From contig JAKSGN010000037.1 in the NCBI GenBank assembly GCA_024180945.1, positions 1,431,501 through 1,495,500 on the forward strand: 64,000 nucleotides of DNA. The letters are read 5' to 3'. Shown piece after piece: positions 12,615 through 23,049 of this stretch. Below the pieces are notes generated by a model that had not been told where the DNA came from, searched no databases, and worked only from the letters and a program-made list of their open reading frames with translations. The translations under genes were made by a program, and so were the position numbers. The stretch's first letter is position 1; every line of letters begins with the position of its first letter. The stretch comes from Macrophomina tecta. Its lineage: Eukaryota; Ascomycota; Dothideomycetes; Botryosphaeriales; Botryosphaeriaceae.

Positions 12615-14004
12615 TAAAGCTGAGGAAGCCATCATAGAGTCTAGAGTCTAGCCAGCTGCCACGCCGCTACAGGGACTGGCAGCACTTAGGAGAATGTCCT
12701 AACGATTGACTAGGCGTAGGCTTGGAAATTCCATGGCTTGAGCGAGTTTTCCTTTTCTTCTCCCCCCCCCCTCGCTATTTTCTTCCTGTTTCTCTTGCTT
12801 TGTTGTATTTAGGGACTGTGGTTAGCGTGAGTTTTCCTGACTTGGTTTGAGGGTGAGGGCTTTGAATGAACCGGAAGTTAATGTAGGTCGCTGAGATATT
12901 GTGCTGTGAATTTCATGATTTTCGGTGAAAACAAAGGTGGCCGGATGACTGGTGAAACACGTTACCGGGTTTTGCAGCGTAATCTACTGTCTCGCTTGTT
13001 CAATTCCCGAGGCAACTGTCTTTTTATTAGCGGGCTGTCCCGTTTTCCCACTCCCAATTTATAATTTTCACAGCTTCTCCCGCTTCCGCCACCATCTTCG
13101 CACTGATTCCAGCAAAGTCCGATAAACAGAGACAGAATGGGCCAACTTCGTACTTATCGTCAGGTATGCATGCAGTATCAAATTGACTCAACCCGACCAA
13201 ACTCCAACCCATCCATCGCCTTACGCTCGTCCATTGAAGGAAGTATATGCCTTATTGCATGCAAAAAGCGCCAGGCAGTAAAATAGTTTGCGTAATTCCG
13301 AGCTCACGTCCCCTGTCTTCAGAGACTATCAATCATTAAAGGTTTCGCCAAGATGCCTCAGAATACGGCCTAGAGCTGCTTCTGGGACACACCGGGTGTA
13401 ATTGCCTGAAATGGATGCAACACTCCCTCAACATGAGGTGGCATTCGCGTTTCAGCACACTTCCAGGATTAGAAATCTCATGGATGATTCTTATAATACC
13501 TTTCCCTTGCCGTCTCATGTCTCGCTCACACTAATAGAGCTGAGATCTCCTCATGTCCAATTGAGTGGAGTATAACGGGCCTCCGTTGCGCAGAGGTTCA
13601 TTTTGATAGCTCATGTGCTGCGCAAACCAATCGACATTTTGGTTTTGCAACAGCTTCTCTAGGTTCCGTCTGCGGTTGTCTTGTCTGCGGCTCTTGGGAC
13701 CAGACAGACACTCATACATGGTTCCTGGAACTTCCTTGGGGCCCTGCGGCTGCAGCTTCCATATTGGCATAGACAAGATATCTGCCTGCCTGTTTCAATA
13801 AAGCGTTACGTCTTTGCCCCTTGGGTCTTGGCTGATTTTGAGGTGGAAGCCTTGAACAGCTGCCCCCCGCATGGACATAAATGCTGAGCAATCGCATGAC
13901 AACATCTGCTCTGTAGAATTCTTTCATATCGCACACCCAGATTTCCTCTCGGATTTCCACTTATCGATTCAAACATTCTCACATCTGTACTCGCGCAGCC
14001 CATC
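12615..14004. other. LINE 3' flank and intergenic DNA
   Basis: This holds the LINE 3' flank, a pogo-type terminal repeat at 12936-12962 (listed separately), and otherwise unrecognised sequence. A reverse-strand frame at 13531-13770 (…CLSGPKSRRQDNRRRNLEKL…) could be a terminal exon, but I find no partner exon and do not call it. Confidence 0.4.
12936..12964. repeat. isolated pogo/Fot-type element end with TA
   Basis: The sequence CCGGATGACTGGTGAAACACGT followed by TA matches, in the same orientation, the right terminus of the pogo-like element that ends at 26207. It is related to the ends of the MITE at 53997-54431. No matching left end is nearby, so it is a stranded terminus of a lost copy. 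Confidence 0.6.
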
Positions 14005-14338
14005 ATGCGTACCTCCAGCTTTTTGTTCCTCGCTATCGGCTTTCTTGCCAGCAGTGTCGTCGCCTGTACGTATAATGCACTTTTGTGTCCCAGGACTACA
14101 CTCACATCATCCACCATCTGTAGCACCCGCTCCCCAGGTTTCGTTTAAAGACCTTGCTGCTGTTGCAGAGAACGCCCGGAATGACGAGTCAAACAATAAA
14201 AATCCGGCTAACTTCGATGGCCAAGCATGCACAGACGGGCAATTCGATGGTACGTGCCGGATGGATGGCAGATGTGGCTTGGAGATACCGCCAAACGAGG
14301 TTTCTTTCCAGGAAATCGATGGCCAGTGCGGACTGTAA
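14005..14338 (+). CDS. small secreted cysteine-containing protein, effector candidate (91 aa)
   Basis: There are two exons, 14005-14065 and 14124-14338, with a 58-bp intron (GTACGT donor, CTCAC-type branch, TGTAG acceptor) that joins the frames cleanly. Residues 1-20 (MRTSSFLFLAIGFLASSVVA) are a textbook signal peptide, with the cleavage site immediately before the splice junction. The mature ~71-residue chain starts SPAPQVSFKDLAAVAENA. Its C-terminal half has a repeated (F/M/I)DG-x(1-2)-C pattern: FDGQAC, FDGTC, MDGRCGL and IDGQCGL. It has no membrane segment after the signal. It lies only ~260 bp from the hAT terminal repeat. I do not recognise a family. A secreted, plant- or host-interacting role is inferred from size, secretion signal, cysteines and transposon context only. 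Confidence 0.6.
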
Positions 14339-14595
14339 ATACACTACGCTCCGAGTTCGCCCTACGATCGTGAGTAAGGCCATGACCAATCCTTAAAGCG
14401 ACGAAATGCGTTTTGGTGCCAGGAATTGCAGTGAGACGCCGTTCATGATATGAGAGCACAGTTGGGAAGTCAGTTCTCAACCGGATTCAAGATATTGCGG
14501 CTGAAAGCTCCTTGTATCTGTCTCCGCCGATTTGCCCAAGCTTATTTCCTGCCATGCCCAATGCCGATTCTATCAATCATGGACAATGCTGCTAA

Positions 14596-14614
14596 CAGCG
14601 TGTAAGGCGTCCCG
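14596..14614 (+). repeat. hAT left terminal inverted repeat
   Basis: Nineteen bases identical to the reverse complement of 25599-25617. Followed by clustered CCCGT/GGGAC subterminal motifs between 14611 and 14710. Confidence 0.85.
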
Positions 14615-14888
14615 TCCCGTCCCGTCATAGGGTCTATGATGGGACGGGACGGCTGGCAAGGCATGACGGGACGTGACGCTTGAGCAACGGGACCGTCACC
14701 GACTCGGTAACGGTTGCTTACTAATCAAATAGTCGGCGATTGAATAATCACCACATTCGTCAACCAGGAGCTTATGTATGCGTGTACTGGTGCTGCGTTA
14801 ATGCCTTTAAGACTCTTATTCGCCTTCTACACCTACTCTACAAGATCTGCGTGACCTCCAACCCGTAAAAAGAAAGACCAACCACACC

Positions 14889-15560
14889 TTACTCTACAAC
14901 TTTATTGATGAGCCAATGCTTCTGGCAGATATCGGCCTCTATCGTGTCGTCGCCGAGCCTTGTGCGCTCATATGTGATGAGTCGCCTGGTGTGACTAAAC
15001 ACGCGCTCCGGCTCAGCACTCATGGCAGGTATGCTGAAATGTTGAACGCCATGCGCTGCAGGACTGGCCACTGGGCGCCTTCGGTGCTCCACCAAGCCAG
15101 AGGGTCGTTGACGGTGTAGGCTGTTGCTCCTGCATCCCAGTAAGCCTGCAACTGCGTCGACTCGACTCGACGTCTCTTCTTTCCGCGCATGCTAGCGTTA
15201 CTAGGGCGGCCGAAGGCTTCGAAGTCAGCAAAACAACTCTCTTTGACTTGACTAGGCTCATCTGTGACTGGTAGCTCCTCATCCTCGTTCACAGCTAGTT
15301 CTGCAAGGTATTCTGCCTCGTACTGTTCATCCCCCGGCGAAGCGAGGTAGTGTACAACACCACTCGAGCTGGTAAGCGGAGGGCCGAAGGTCCGTAGCGG
15401 CAGCGACGTGGTGTTGTGCCTGCCGAGCGTAGCTGGGGAATTACGTTCAACATTGAGGACCGGGGTTTCTTCGGGGGCCACTTTAGGTGTAGCGCAAAAA
15501 TTTATAAAGATTTTATTGGTAAGTTCAAAAGCGAAATCATGTGACTTAGCGTCAGTCCGG
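14889..15560 (-). pseudogene. hAT transposase, C-terminal dimerisation part
   Basis: Reading leftwards from about 15560, the frame covers an acidic linker (YLAELAVNEDEELP) and then the hAT dimerisation block: LQAYWDAGATAY, DPLAWWSTEGAQWPVLQRMA. Near 15035 the frame must shift to continue into IPAMSAEPERVFSHTRRLI and ERTRLGDDTIEADICQKHWL, which end at 14889. The P-A-x-S-x-x-x-E-R-x-F-S motif is diagnostic of the hAT C-terminus. The frameshift inside this motif region makes the transposase inactive even without the Helitron. The start of this piece at the Helitron junction is not precisely defined. Confidence 0.8.
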
Positions 15561-15691
15561 CGTTTGGTGGCGCGTTTTCCCCGGGCGCCGGCCGCGTATT
15601 ACTCGCACCGCTACACCACCGCTACACTTACACACACCGCGGCACCTATTGCCCGCAACCCCATTACCTAAACCCCATTGCGTACAACACC

Positions 15692-18600
15692 ATGGCCGCT
15701 GCTGCTGCAGGCGCCCCGCCACCGCCGCCGCCGCCGCCGTCTTCATGGTCGTCGCCTTCTGACGAGCCGTCCTCCAGCATACCAGAACCCACCAAGATCT
15801 GCAGCAACTGTGGTCAGCACAAACTACTCTCCCTATTCGTAACTACTTCAGTAAAGGGAAGGACGCGTACATTAATACAATGTGCGGATTGTCGTAACTC
15901 AAAGGCAGGATCAAGAAAGCGTCGAGCAGCCTCTCCTCCACCCCCACCAAATGTACCACCAGTACAGAGCTACGCGTCTTCTCGTCTTCCGACCCTGGCG
16001 TCAAGGCCTTCACGTATTCCTCAACCGACCTTCTTCCGTCGCGGTATAAACAGCCAGGATAGTCCTCAGACGGCAACTGCTCGACGAGAGCTTACCGCTG
16101 TTACGCGGCGTCATCGTGTTGAGAGACGTGGTGGCTATGAACCCTCATTGACGCCGTCGCTCACACAGCTTGCTGCTAGGAATCACGTAGCTGCTGCGCA
16201 GGCATCCTCCGGCCTATCAACCGCTCCGCCTACCTCCGCTCTCGACCGCGCAGCTATGAGCCAGCGATCTTCGTCAGGCCTCTCCTCGCTACCCCGGACC
16301 TCCTAACTTCAAGCACCCTCTCTCCTTGAGATTAACCGGTACAGCCGTACGTCTCCTGGGGCGTCCTTGCCGCCTCCAGTGCCTCAATCACAACCGCTTT
16401 TGGATCCGTCAAGTTCATTCCACATTCCTCGCGCTACTGCCACATACATGTCGTCTCCTACCCCATTCGCATTTCCGTACTTTACCTGTACGATCTGTAT
16501 CGTCAACAGAGCAAATATTCGGAAAGTCTTGCGAGAGGGTGTGGAAGTTTGTACGTATTGTATCCAAGGCTATACTCATAAAGAGCCAGAGATGCAGATG
16601 AAATGGTGTTTGCGTGGTGCACATGAACGCATGAGGCCATGGTTTATTGACGACGAAGATGAAGAGTACGACGATTGCAATGGCTGCAGGGCTGCTACCA
16701 GAAAAGCTCGCCCTAGCCGTCGAGACTCGATATCCTCGAGCACCTCTTCTTCGCAGTCAAGCCAGTCTGAGGCCTCGCAGAACCGTGAAGATGAATTCGA
16801 ACCTTCAGGAGCAGCGATGACTACACGCGATCCTCCTCTTAATCTATCCTCCCCCGATTTCTCGCTTATGAACGCCGCTCTATCCAACGCAGACATTCGG
16901 CTTGTGCACGCCTTTCACCAAGAACTCGAGAAGGACAAACTACAAACCTGTGTGAGGTGCCACGAGCGTTGGTTTCAAATGGGATTGGATATCTTCCAAG
17001 TCTGCTCGCGTTGCCGTTCACGGGATAAAGGCAAAGCTGCTGATATGCCTTACATAATGTCCACGGAAAACAATATGGATCCTGGTCCGATGCCTGATGC
17101 GGACCTCCCTTCGCTGACGCAGGTTGAAGAGATGCTAATCGCTCGCGTCCATGTCCATGTTGAATTGTGCCAATATCGTGGAGCGCAGTACAAGTATAAG
17201 GGACATGTCATCAACTTCTTACGAGATACCGGGAAAGTCTACAATCAACTTCCACTCCTTGCGCGTGATCTTGAGATCATCATACTTCGCCCTGATCAAC
17301 CAGACGCTAATATACAACGTCAATTCACTCGAGACTTCCACGTCCGTCAGTCTGCCATTCGTAAATGGCTTCTTTTTCTTCGGCAGCATCACCCTGGCTA
17401 CGCTGACATTCAAATTGATGAGGACGCTCTCTCTCTCGGCTACCCCATGATGGTAACATTGTCGATCAGATGGTTGTTGTTGAAACCCACGGTCTTGGGG
17501 AACCTACTGATCCTGGCCCGAATCCTAACGTAAACGAGGACACCGATATTCCTGATCCCGACATCTCTGCACTACCTGATCTTAACCCCGACGAGGCGCA
17601 ACTGGATAGCTTGAGACAACAGCTCGGCGCTCCACTACGGAACCGGCAGCAGGGTGGCCAAACATACCTCGACATGCCAAGGATTCACGCTACACCTCTG
17701 TCTGAGTTTAATCGTACCCAGAAGTTCCTCTCTCTTGCCTTTCCTACGCTGTATCCAATGGGACAGGCTGACTTTGTTATGCCTCGATTACGAGATGTAA
17801 GCTATCCGGATTATGTTGAGCATCTACTTAAGTACGAGGACAGTCACTTTGCGCGCCATCCACGCTGGCGCTTTGTCATCTTCAACACTCTGATGCGGCG
17901 TCAGATCAATGCGCGCAGCCAGTTCTATGCGAAGAGGAAAGCTGACTCCGGTACCGTTTGGACTGCCGATGAACTCAAAGCCGCATTCGCTGCCGAAGAT
18001 AATTCAGACGCTCAGGCCCTCTTGAATAGCATTGTTCGCTACAGTGGCAGTCTTCGAGGTACGAGACCCTACTGGTCAGGCAAACGTTCACAGCTTGGGT
18101 CGTACGTTAAGCAGCTTGGTACTCCACAGCTGTTTCTCACTTTCAGTTACGCGGATTACCAGTGGCATTCTCTTGCAAGGTTTATGGCAGACCACGAGGG
18201 TTGGCTATTTGCTTCTCCTGAACGTCGTGTACGTCTACTGCGCGAGTTCGTCCGAGACAATCCTCATATCGCTGCATACCACTTTCATCGCCGTTTCAAC
18301 GTCTTTATGCAGAAGGTTATTGCGCCCAAGTACGGTGTTCAAGACTGGTGGAACCGTTACGAATTTCAGGCTCGTGGCAGTGTACATAACCACGGCTTCG
18401 TTTTCCTTCAAGGACCGCCGGATATTGACGCTAGAGGATGGGACCAAGATGCAGATCAAAGGACTGCTTTTGCTGAGTATTGGGGTATTACTCTATCGGC
18501 TATGAACCCTGAGCCCACTCGAGCAATAGCACCTATTACAGAAGCAACGCCTCTACAAGCGACTCCAGACCAGCATTTGAATACTCTCGAGTTCCTCTCC

Positions 18601-21273
18601 AGCATCATCAACCGCGTTCAAAAGCATAAGCATAGTGCTTATTGCGAGAGAAAGAAGAAGAACTCCAACGAGGTTGCGTGTCGGTTCTATTTCCCTAAGC
18701 ATCAGCATGGTAATGCTCTCATTATAAGAGACTTTAACCCTATCTACTACAGCTTTGACGGCGCTCGTAATGACGAGTGGTTAAATAACTACTGCCGCGT
18801 CGTCTCGTACGGTTGGCTTGCGAACACAGATGTTACTCCTTGCACCGGCTCGCAGGCGGTTCTCAACTATATTGCCAAATACTGTAGTACAGCGGAAACT
18901 AAGTCTGTCTCGTACAAACAGATTATACAGAGCGTTTTACCCAACATCTCATCGACTCGTCCGCTTCTTTCGCTCGTGTCTCGGGTCATGAACAAGCTTC
19001 TTGGGGAGAGAGACTGGTCTACTCAAGAAGTCTCGCACCTCCTCCTCAACCTTCCTTTACAGCAAGGGTCAAGAACTGTTATTAATGTCGATTGTCGTCC
19101 CGAGGACCAGCAACCTATCACCTTTGACATTGACCGCGGACAAACGAAAGGAAAGATGTCGCTTTTACAGCGGTACAAGCAGCGCTGTGAGGACGAGGCA
19201 GCACCAGCTTTTCTTGAAAACCTGACCTATCTCGACATGTTGCTGAACTTTAATTTCACAGGTCAGAGCAGTCGTTGGTCGCGTCGCACAAGGGGCAGAC
19301 CTCGAGTTCTAAACTACTTTCCACGTTACAAACCGGAGGGTTCTCAATACGAGGATTATTGTCGTGTTAAGATGATGCTCCATCATAAATTCAAGACGCG
19401 TATTGAAGAAATCTTCGACGAGTTCGCCGAGTGGCGCCCTACAACCTGGGCTGAGGCATATGAGGTTTGCCGCGCTACTCATACACACCACTTGCCTGAT
19501 TACTTGGATGAGCTACCCACGGTCGAGGACGACGATGAGTTCGAGTTGGACGAGGATGAGGAAGAGCTAATTCACGAAGAATGGACAGAACTTGCACGAC
19601 AATTGCCGCATAGAGAGCTCGGTGTCCAAGATGTTAATCCTGACGACATTGGTGATCGGGACATTGATCGCCAGTATGACTGGATGCAGCATGTTGGTAT
19701 TCATGTCGATGTCGGACCGGATTGGTTTCAGCAGATGAAAGACTATTATCCAGCAAGCGCAAGGGTAGGTCCTGTTACCCAAGGTCGTGAGGATACCCTT
19801 GCTTCTGAGCAGCGTAAGATCTTCGACCTCTGTATACAACACTTCAAGGACGCTGTTGCTGCAATCAACAACGATAGCCGTGCTCCTCTACCTTTGTGTG
19901 TCAACATCGACGGAAAGGCAGGCACTGGAAAGTCGTACCTTATTAAGATACTCTCCTCTCGTCTTGAAGAACTCGCTGAGCAGAACGGCTTTCGCAATCC
20001 CGTGCTCCGTCTTGCGCCAACTGGTGTTGCAGCTTCTGGCATCAACGGCTCCACCCTCCACGCCGTCTTCCGCTTACCCATCAAGTCCCAGTATCAGGCT
20101 CTCTCAGGTGCCAATCTCGCGGCTATTGAAGCTCGTTTACGGGATGCTCGATACGTTATTGTCGATGAGAAGTCCATGATATCTCTTAAGTTGCTTAACT
20201 GGATTGACCAACGGCTGCGACAAGTCCGCCCTTCCAGCAGCATGCTACCGTTCGGCGGCCTCAGTATGCTTCTCTTTGGGGACTTCTGGCAGCTGCCACC
20301 GGTTCTTGAGAAACCTCTCTTCTACTCGTCCCATCGAAAGCCATTGACGAACCCAGAAGAGCTAGGTGGTCGAATCGCGTACCACTCATTCGAACAGTCA
20401 GTTGAACTAAAGGTAAACCAACGTCAGCGCGGCAATGATCAAGAGAGTATTAAGTTTAGGGATCTTCTTGATGCGCTTCGCGACAACATACTACATCGTC
20501 GTCACTGGGACCTTCTTAATACCCGCGTACAGCCAGCCTTGCACCCAACAGATGTTCACCAGTTCAAGGATGCCATTCGCATCTACGGGCAGAAGCAGTT
20601 TGTAAATGCTTACAATCACGAGCACATCCGTGACCTTAATCAGCCTATCCTTCAGATGAAGGCTTCACATGAAGGTTTGCTCGCTGAAAAAGCAACGTTC
20701 GAAGAGGCCGGCAATCTTCACAAGCAGTTTCCTATCTGCATTGGCGCGCGCGTTATGCTCTTTGAAAACCTCTGGACAGAGCGTGGGCTCGTCAATGGCA
20801 CCCTTGGCACCGTTAATGATATCCACTGGGAGGCTGGTGTTGAAGAACCGCGCAGCACACCTCCAGTGGCTATTATGGTTAAGTTCGACCACATGCCTGC
20901 TGTGGACTCCGTCGGTCCTTGGAGCTATACAGATGTCGCTGACAACAGGCCTATTATTCCAATCCCTCGCTCTTCTAGGGAGTTCTTTGTTGGACCTAAT
21001 AGCTGCAAACGCATCCAGTTTCCGCTTACCGTTGCCTACGCCATTACAATTCACAAATCTCAGGGAATTACGGTTGATAAGGCTGCCATCAACCTTAATC
21101 ATCGTGAGTTTACTCCTGGCATGTCGTATGTGGCCGTTTCTCGTGTAAAGTCCCTTCAAGGTCTCCTTATTGAGGAGCCTGTTGCTTTTGATAAGATCCG
21201 GAAGCGCAGCGGAGGCGATCTGGCTATCATGCGCAATAGCGACCTGGAGCGTCGTAAGTTACAGTTTATTTAA
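15692..21273 (+). pseudogene. Helitron RepHel (rolling-circle Rep plus PIF1-type helicase), two lesions
   Basis: One long frame starts at 15692 (Kozak-like CACCATGGC) and would encode about 1859 aa if two lesions are ignored: an in-frame TAA at 16304 and a 2-base gain in a (CT)5 run at 17427-17436. The N-terminal part has Cys pairs (ICSNCGQ...CADCRNSK; TCTICI; CVRCHERW...CSRCRSRD), then the helitron-like N region (LTQVEEMLIARVHVH). Rep motifs are FLTFSYADYQWHS, the HUH site ARGSVHNHGF near 18385 and the catalytic-Tyr block YIAKYCS near 18870. The helicase has Walker A (GKAGTGKSY, ~19912), VDEKSMIS, LFGDFWQLPPV, and AYAITIHKSQGITVDKA near 21040. Rolling-circle transposition is known for this family. 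This copy is recently disabled or possibly spliced. Confidence 0.9.
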
Positions 21274-21659
21274 AGGCCTGAACAAGCAGGGTAGGTAGTC
21301 ACAAAGACACGGGTTTTTGTTTTGTAGTCGGCGCAACAGTGCCTGGAAATATTGGGTTTGATTAAGAGGAATGGCTGTAGTGCGGACGGGCATTGCAGCA
21401 AATAGAAAACAGTAAACCATTAATATTATAAGCAAATTACTATCTTGCGAGGAATCCTTTAAAGCGAAAGATACTGCACGATAAGAATCTGAACAAGCGC
21501 AGGAAGCAGATGTGCGGGTTGCATTAAATCTAGTGTCACTTCAATGGAGCATATGGACGAGATTTCTTGATTCATCACTGTGCTAAGCTGCATGATAGGC
21601 CCAAACCTATCGCCACCTCGAAATTGCATAGAAAACCGCCCTGAATACTAGGCTAGGAG
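21274..21659. other. intergenic spacer within the Helitron region
   Basis: Convergent spacer between RepHel and the minus-strand ORF. I see no gene and no clear terminator hairpin. Confidence 0.4.
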
Positions 21660-22550
21660 CTACTCGTCCTCATTGATGTCCAGATAACTAAAAACCTTCT
21701 CCAGCTTACTCTCTAGGGTGCTGACACGGTCTTTGAGGACGTCACTCTCAGCCCGCTGCGACTCGTATTTTGTGACCAGCGCATCGTACTCCTCCCCCGA
21801 AACCCATGAATCCTGAGAAGATGGTAGCTCGTCGCCCTCATTGTCGCCCTTTGTAACAAGGCTACAGCCGCCCTTTGGCTTAGATAGACGACACTGAGCG
21901 CATGTCCAGCCATGCTTCTTCGCCTCCACCTCTTTGTAAGTCCAGCACTGCTTCTTCGTTCCGCATGCCGTGCATGGCGTGCTGCGCTGGCCCCAACCCT
22001 CCATTATCCTTCCGGTATGATGGAACTTCCGCTTCTTCTCAAGGTTCATCTTGTTCCACTCATCCTCTGTGACAGACCACGCCTCATCCTCCCTCTCAGG
22101 CCTTCGAAGCTCTAGCTGTGGGACACCCTTGCGCTTTGAGGGCGTCTTCTCTTCCTCAAGGTATGAGGTTGGCTTGGGCTTGGGCTTGGGCTTGGGCGTA
22201 GGCAGCTTTGAAGGCGTCGTGATCTCTGGCTTGCGCTTGAATGGAGTGGATTCAGCACCGTCGTCCTCAATATCATCCGTAACGTTCTGGCGGCGGCGGC
22301 GACGTGCTCCAGGGCTGTAGCCAAATGTACCATCAAAGCCAGTGAATCGGCTCGAGGCAGCGCTGCCAGGCATGTTATTATCGTCGTCGTCGTCGTCGTC
22401 GAAGATGGTATTGCCCTCTCGCAAAGCGAGCGCGAAGCTGCTGGGACGTTGAAGACGTGTTTGCTACCGGGGCGGCGGAGGTGAAGATTGCTCATCCTGC
22501 GGCGGCTGCTCAGTGGAGGGGGCATTACGCCTAGGAGTACGAGGGTTCAT
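21660..22550 (-). CDS. transposon-associated protein with a Cys cluster and coiled coil (~265-290 aa)
   Basis: The main frame runs from ~22438 to 21660. It holds an Asp run (DDDDDDD), a basic GARRRRR patch, KPKPKPKPK, a conserved-looking middle (WSVTEDEWNKMNLEKKRKF, then GQRSTPCTACGTKKQCWTYK and GWTCAQCRLSKPKGGC) and a C-terminal coiled coil (DVLKDRVSTLESKLEKVFSY). The Cys pattern C-x2-C-x5-C...C-x2-C suggests metal binding. It has no start ATG of its own. An ATG at 22550 opens MNPRTPRRNAPS, which would join only across a 27- or 30-base gap with GT...AG ends, too short for a usual fungal intron, or by a frameshift. Function unknown. It lies next to the Helitron and reads the opposite way. Confidence 0.55.
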
Positions 22551-22842
22551 ATTGGAGAGGAGAATTGAAGCAGGATAGGTAGTAGACAGTAAAGAAGTGA
22601 AGGATGTTTGGTTGGTGGAGTTGGTAGGAGATTGTGCGAAGGTGAAGATATTTTTATAACCGTGCCGACAATAACCTACTGACAATAAGAAGGCTCTCGT
22701 GATAGATTACGTAATAGGAGGCATAAAGAGGACATGTGGCAAGCGGTTAAGCATGCGTGCGAGGTGCTGCTAGAAGCTGGAGTGACGTAGATTAAGCTAC
22801 GCACGCGTGCGAGTCGTGCGTAAATGGCTGCTACTGCTACTG

Positions 22843-22877
<35 letters not shown>

Positions 22878-23049
22878 ACTACTGCTGCTGTAGTAACGAA
22901 GTATAAGCCACGCACACGTGCGAGTAGTGCGTAATTAGCTACTACTACTACTACTACTACTACTACTATTAAGTTACGTAGAAGGATTCCCCAGCTCGCC
23001 GGGGGTAACTTTGGTGGATTCGACTGTCTAAATCCACCAACACAACATA
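22551..23049. other. non-coding spacer with trinucleotide runs
   Basis: Contains the (CTA/CTG)n tandem block (listed separately) and, at 22991-23040, two small hairpins. No gene is supported. Confidence 0.5.
22770..22985. repeat. two-unit tandem repeat with (ACT/GCT)n tracts and a GCACGCGTGC palindrome
   Basis: A unit of the form AAGC(T/C)ACGCAC(G/A)CGTGCG...GTGCGTAA..GCT followed by a run of ACT/GCT triplets occurs twice (from ~22792 and ~22906), with a partial third at ~22745. The palindromic core and the variable triplet run resemble structured Helitron subterminal DNA, but that link is inference. Confidence 0.6.

Larger units (their letters stand above)
15560..23040 (+). mobile_element. 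Helitron region inserted in the hAT transposase gene
   Basis: Between the two hAT transposase pieces lie a plus-strand RepHel gene (15692-21273), a minus-strand ORF (21660-22550) and trinucleotide-rich DNA. The right part contains hairpins (for example TTGGTGGATT...AATCCACCAA at 23011-23040), as is usual near Helitron 3' ends. I could not identify unambiguous 5' TC and 3' CTRR termini, so the limits are approximate, and it is not proven that the 21.66-22.55 kb ORF belongs to the same element. Confidence 0.6.

Noticed and set aside
13531..13776. 81-codon minus-strand frame as a gene
   Set aside because: It starts with a non-ATG codon and no upstream exon could be joined. Left as a note only.
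20665..21159. Opposed frames of ~160 codons within RepHel
   Set aside because: They are shadows of the helicase coding region, without homology or starts of their own.
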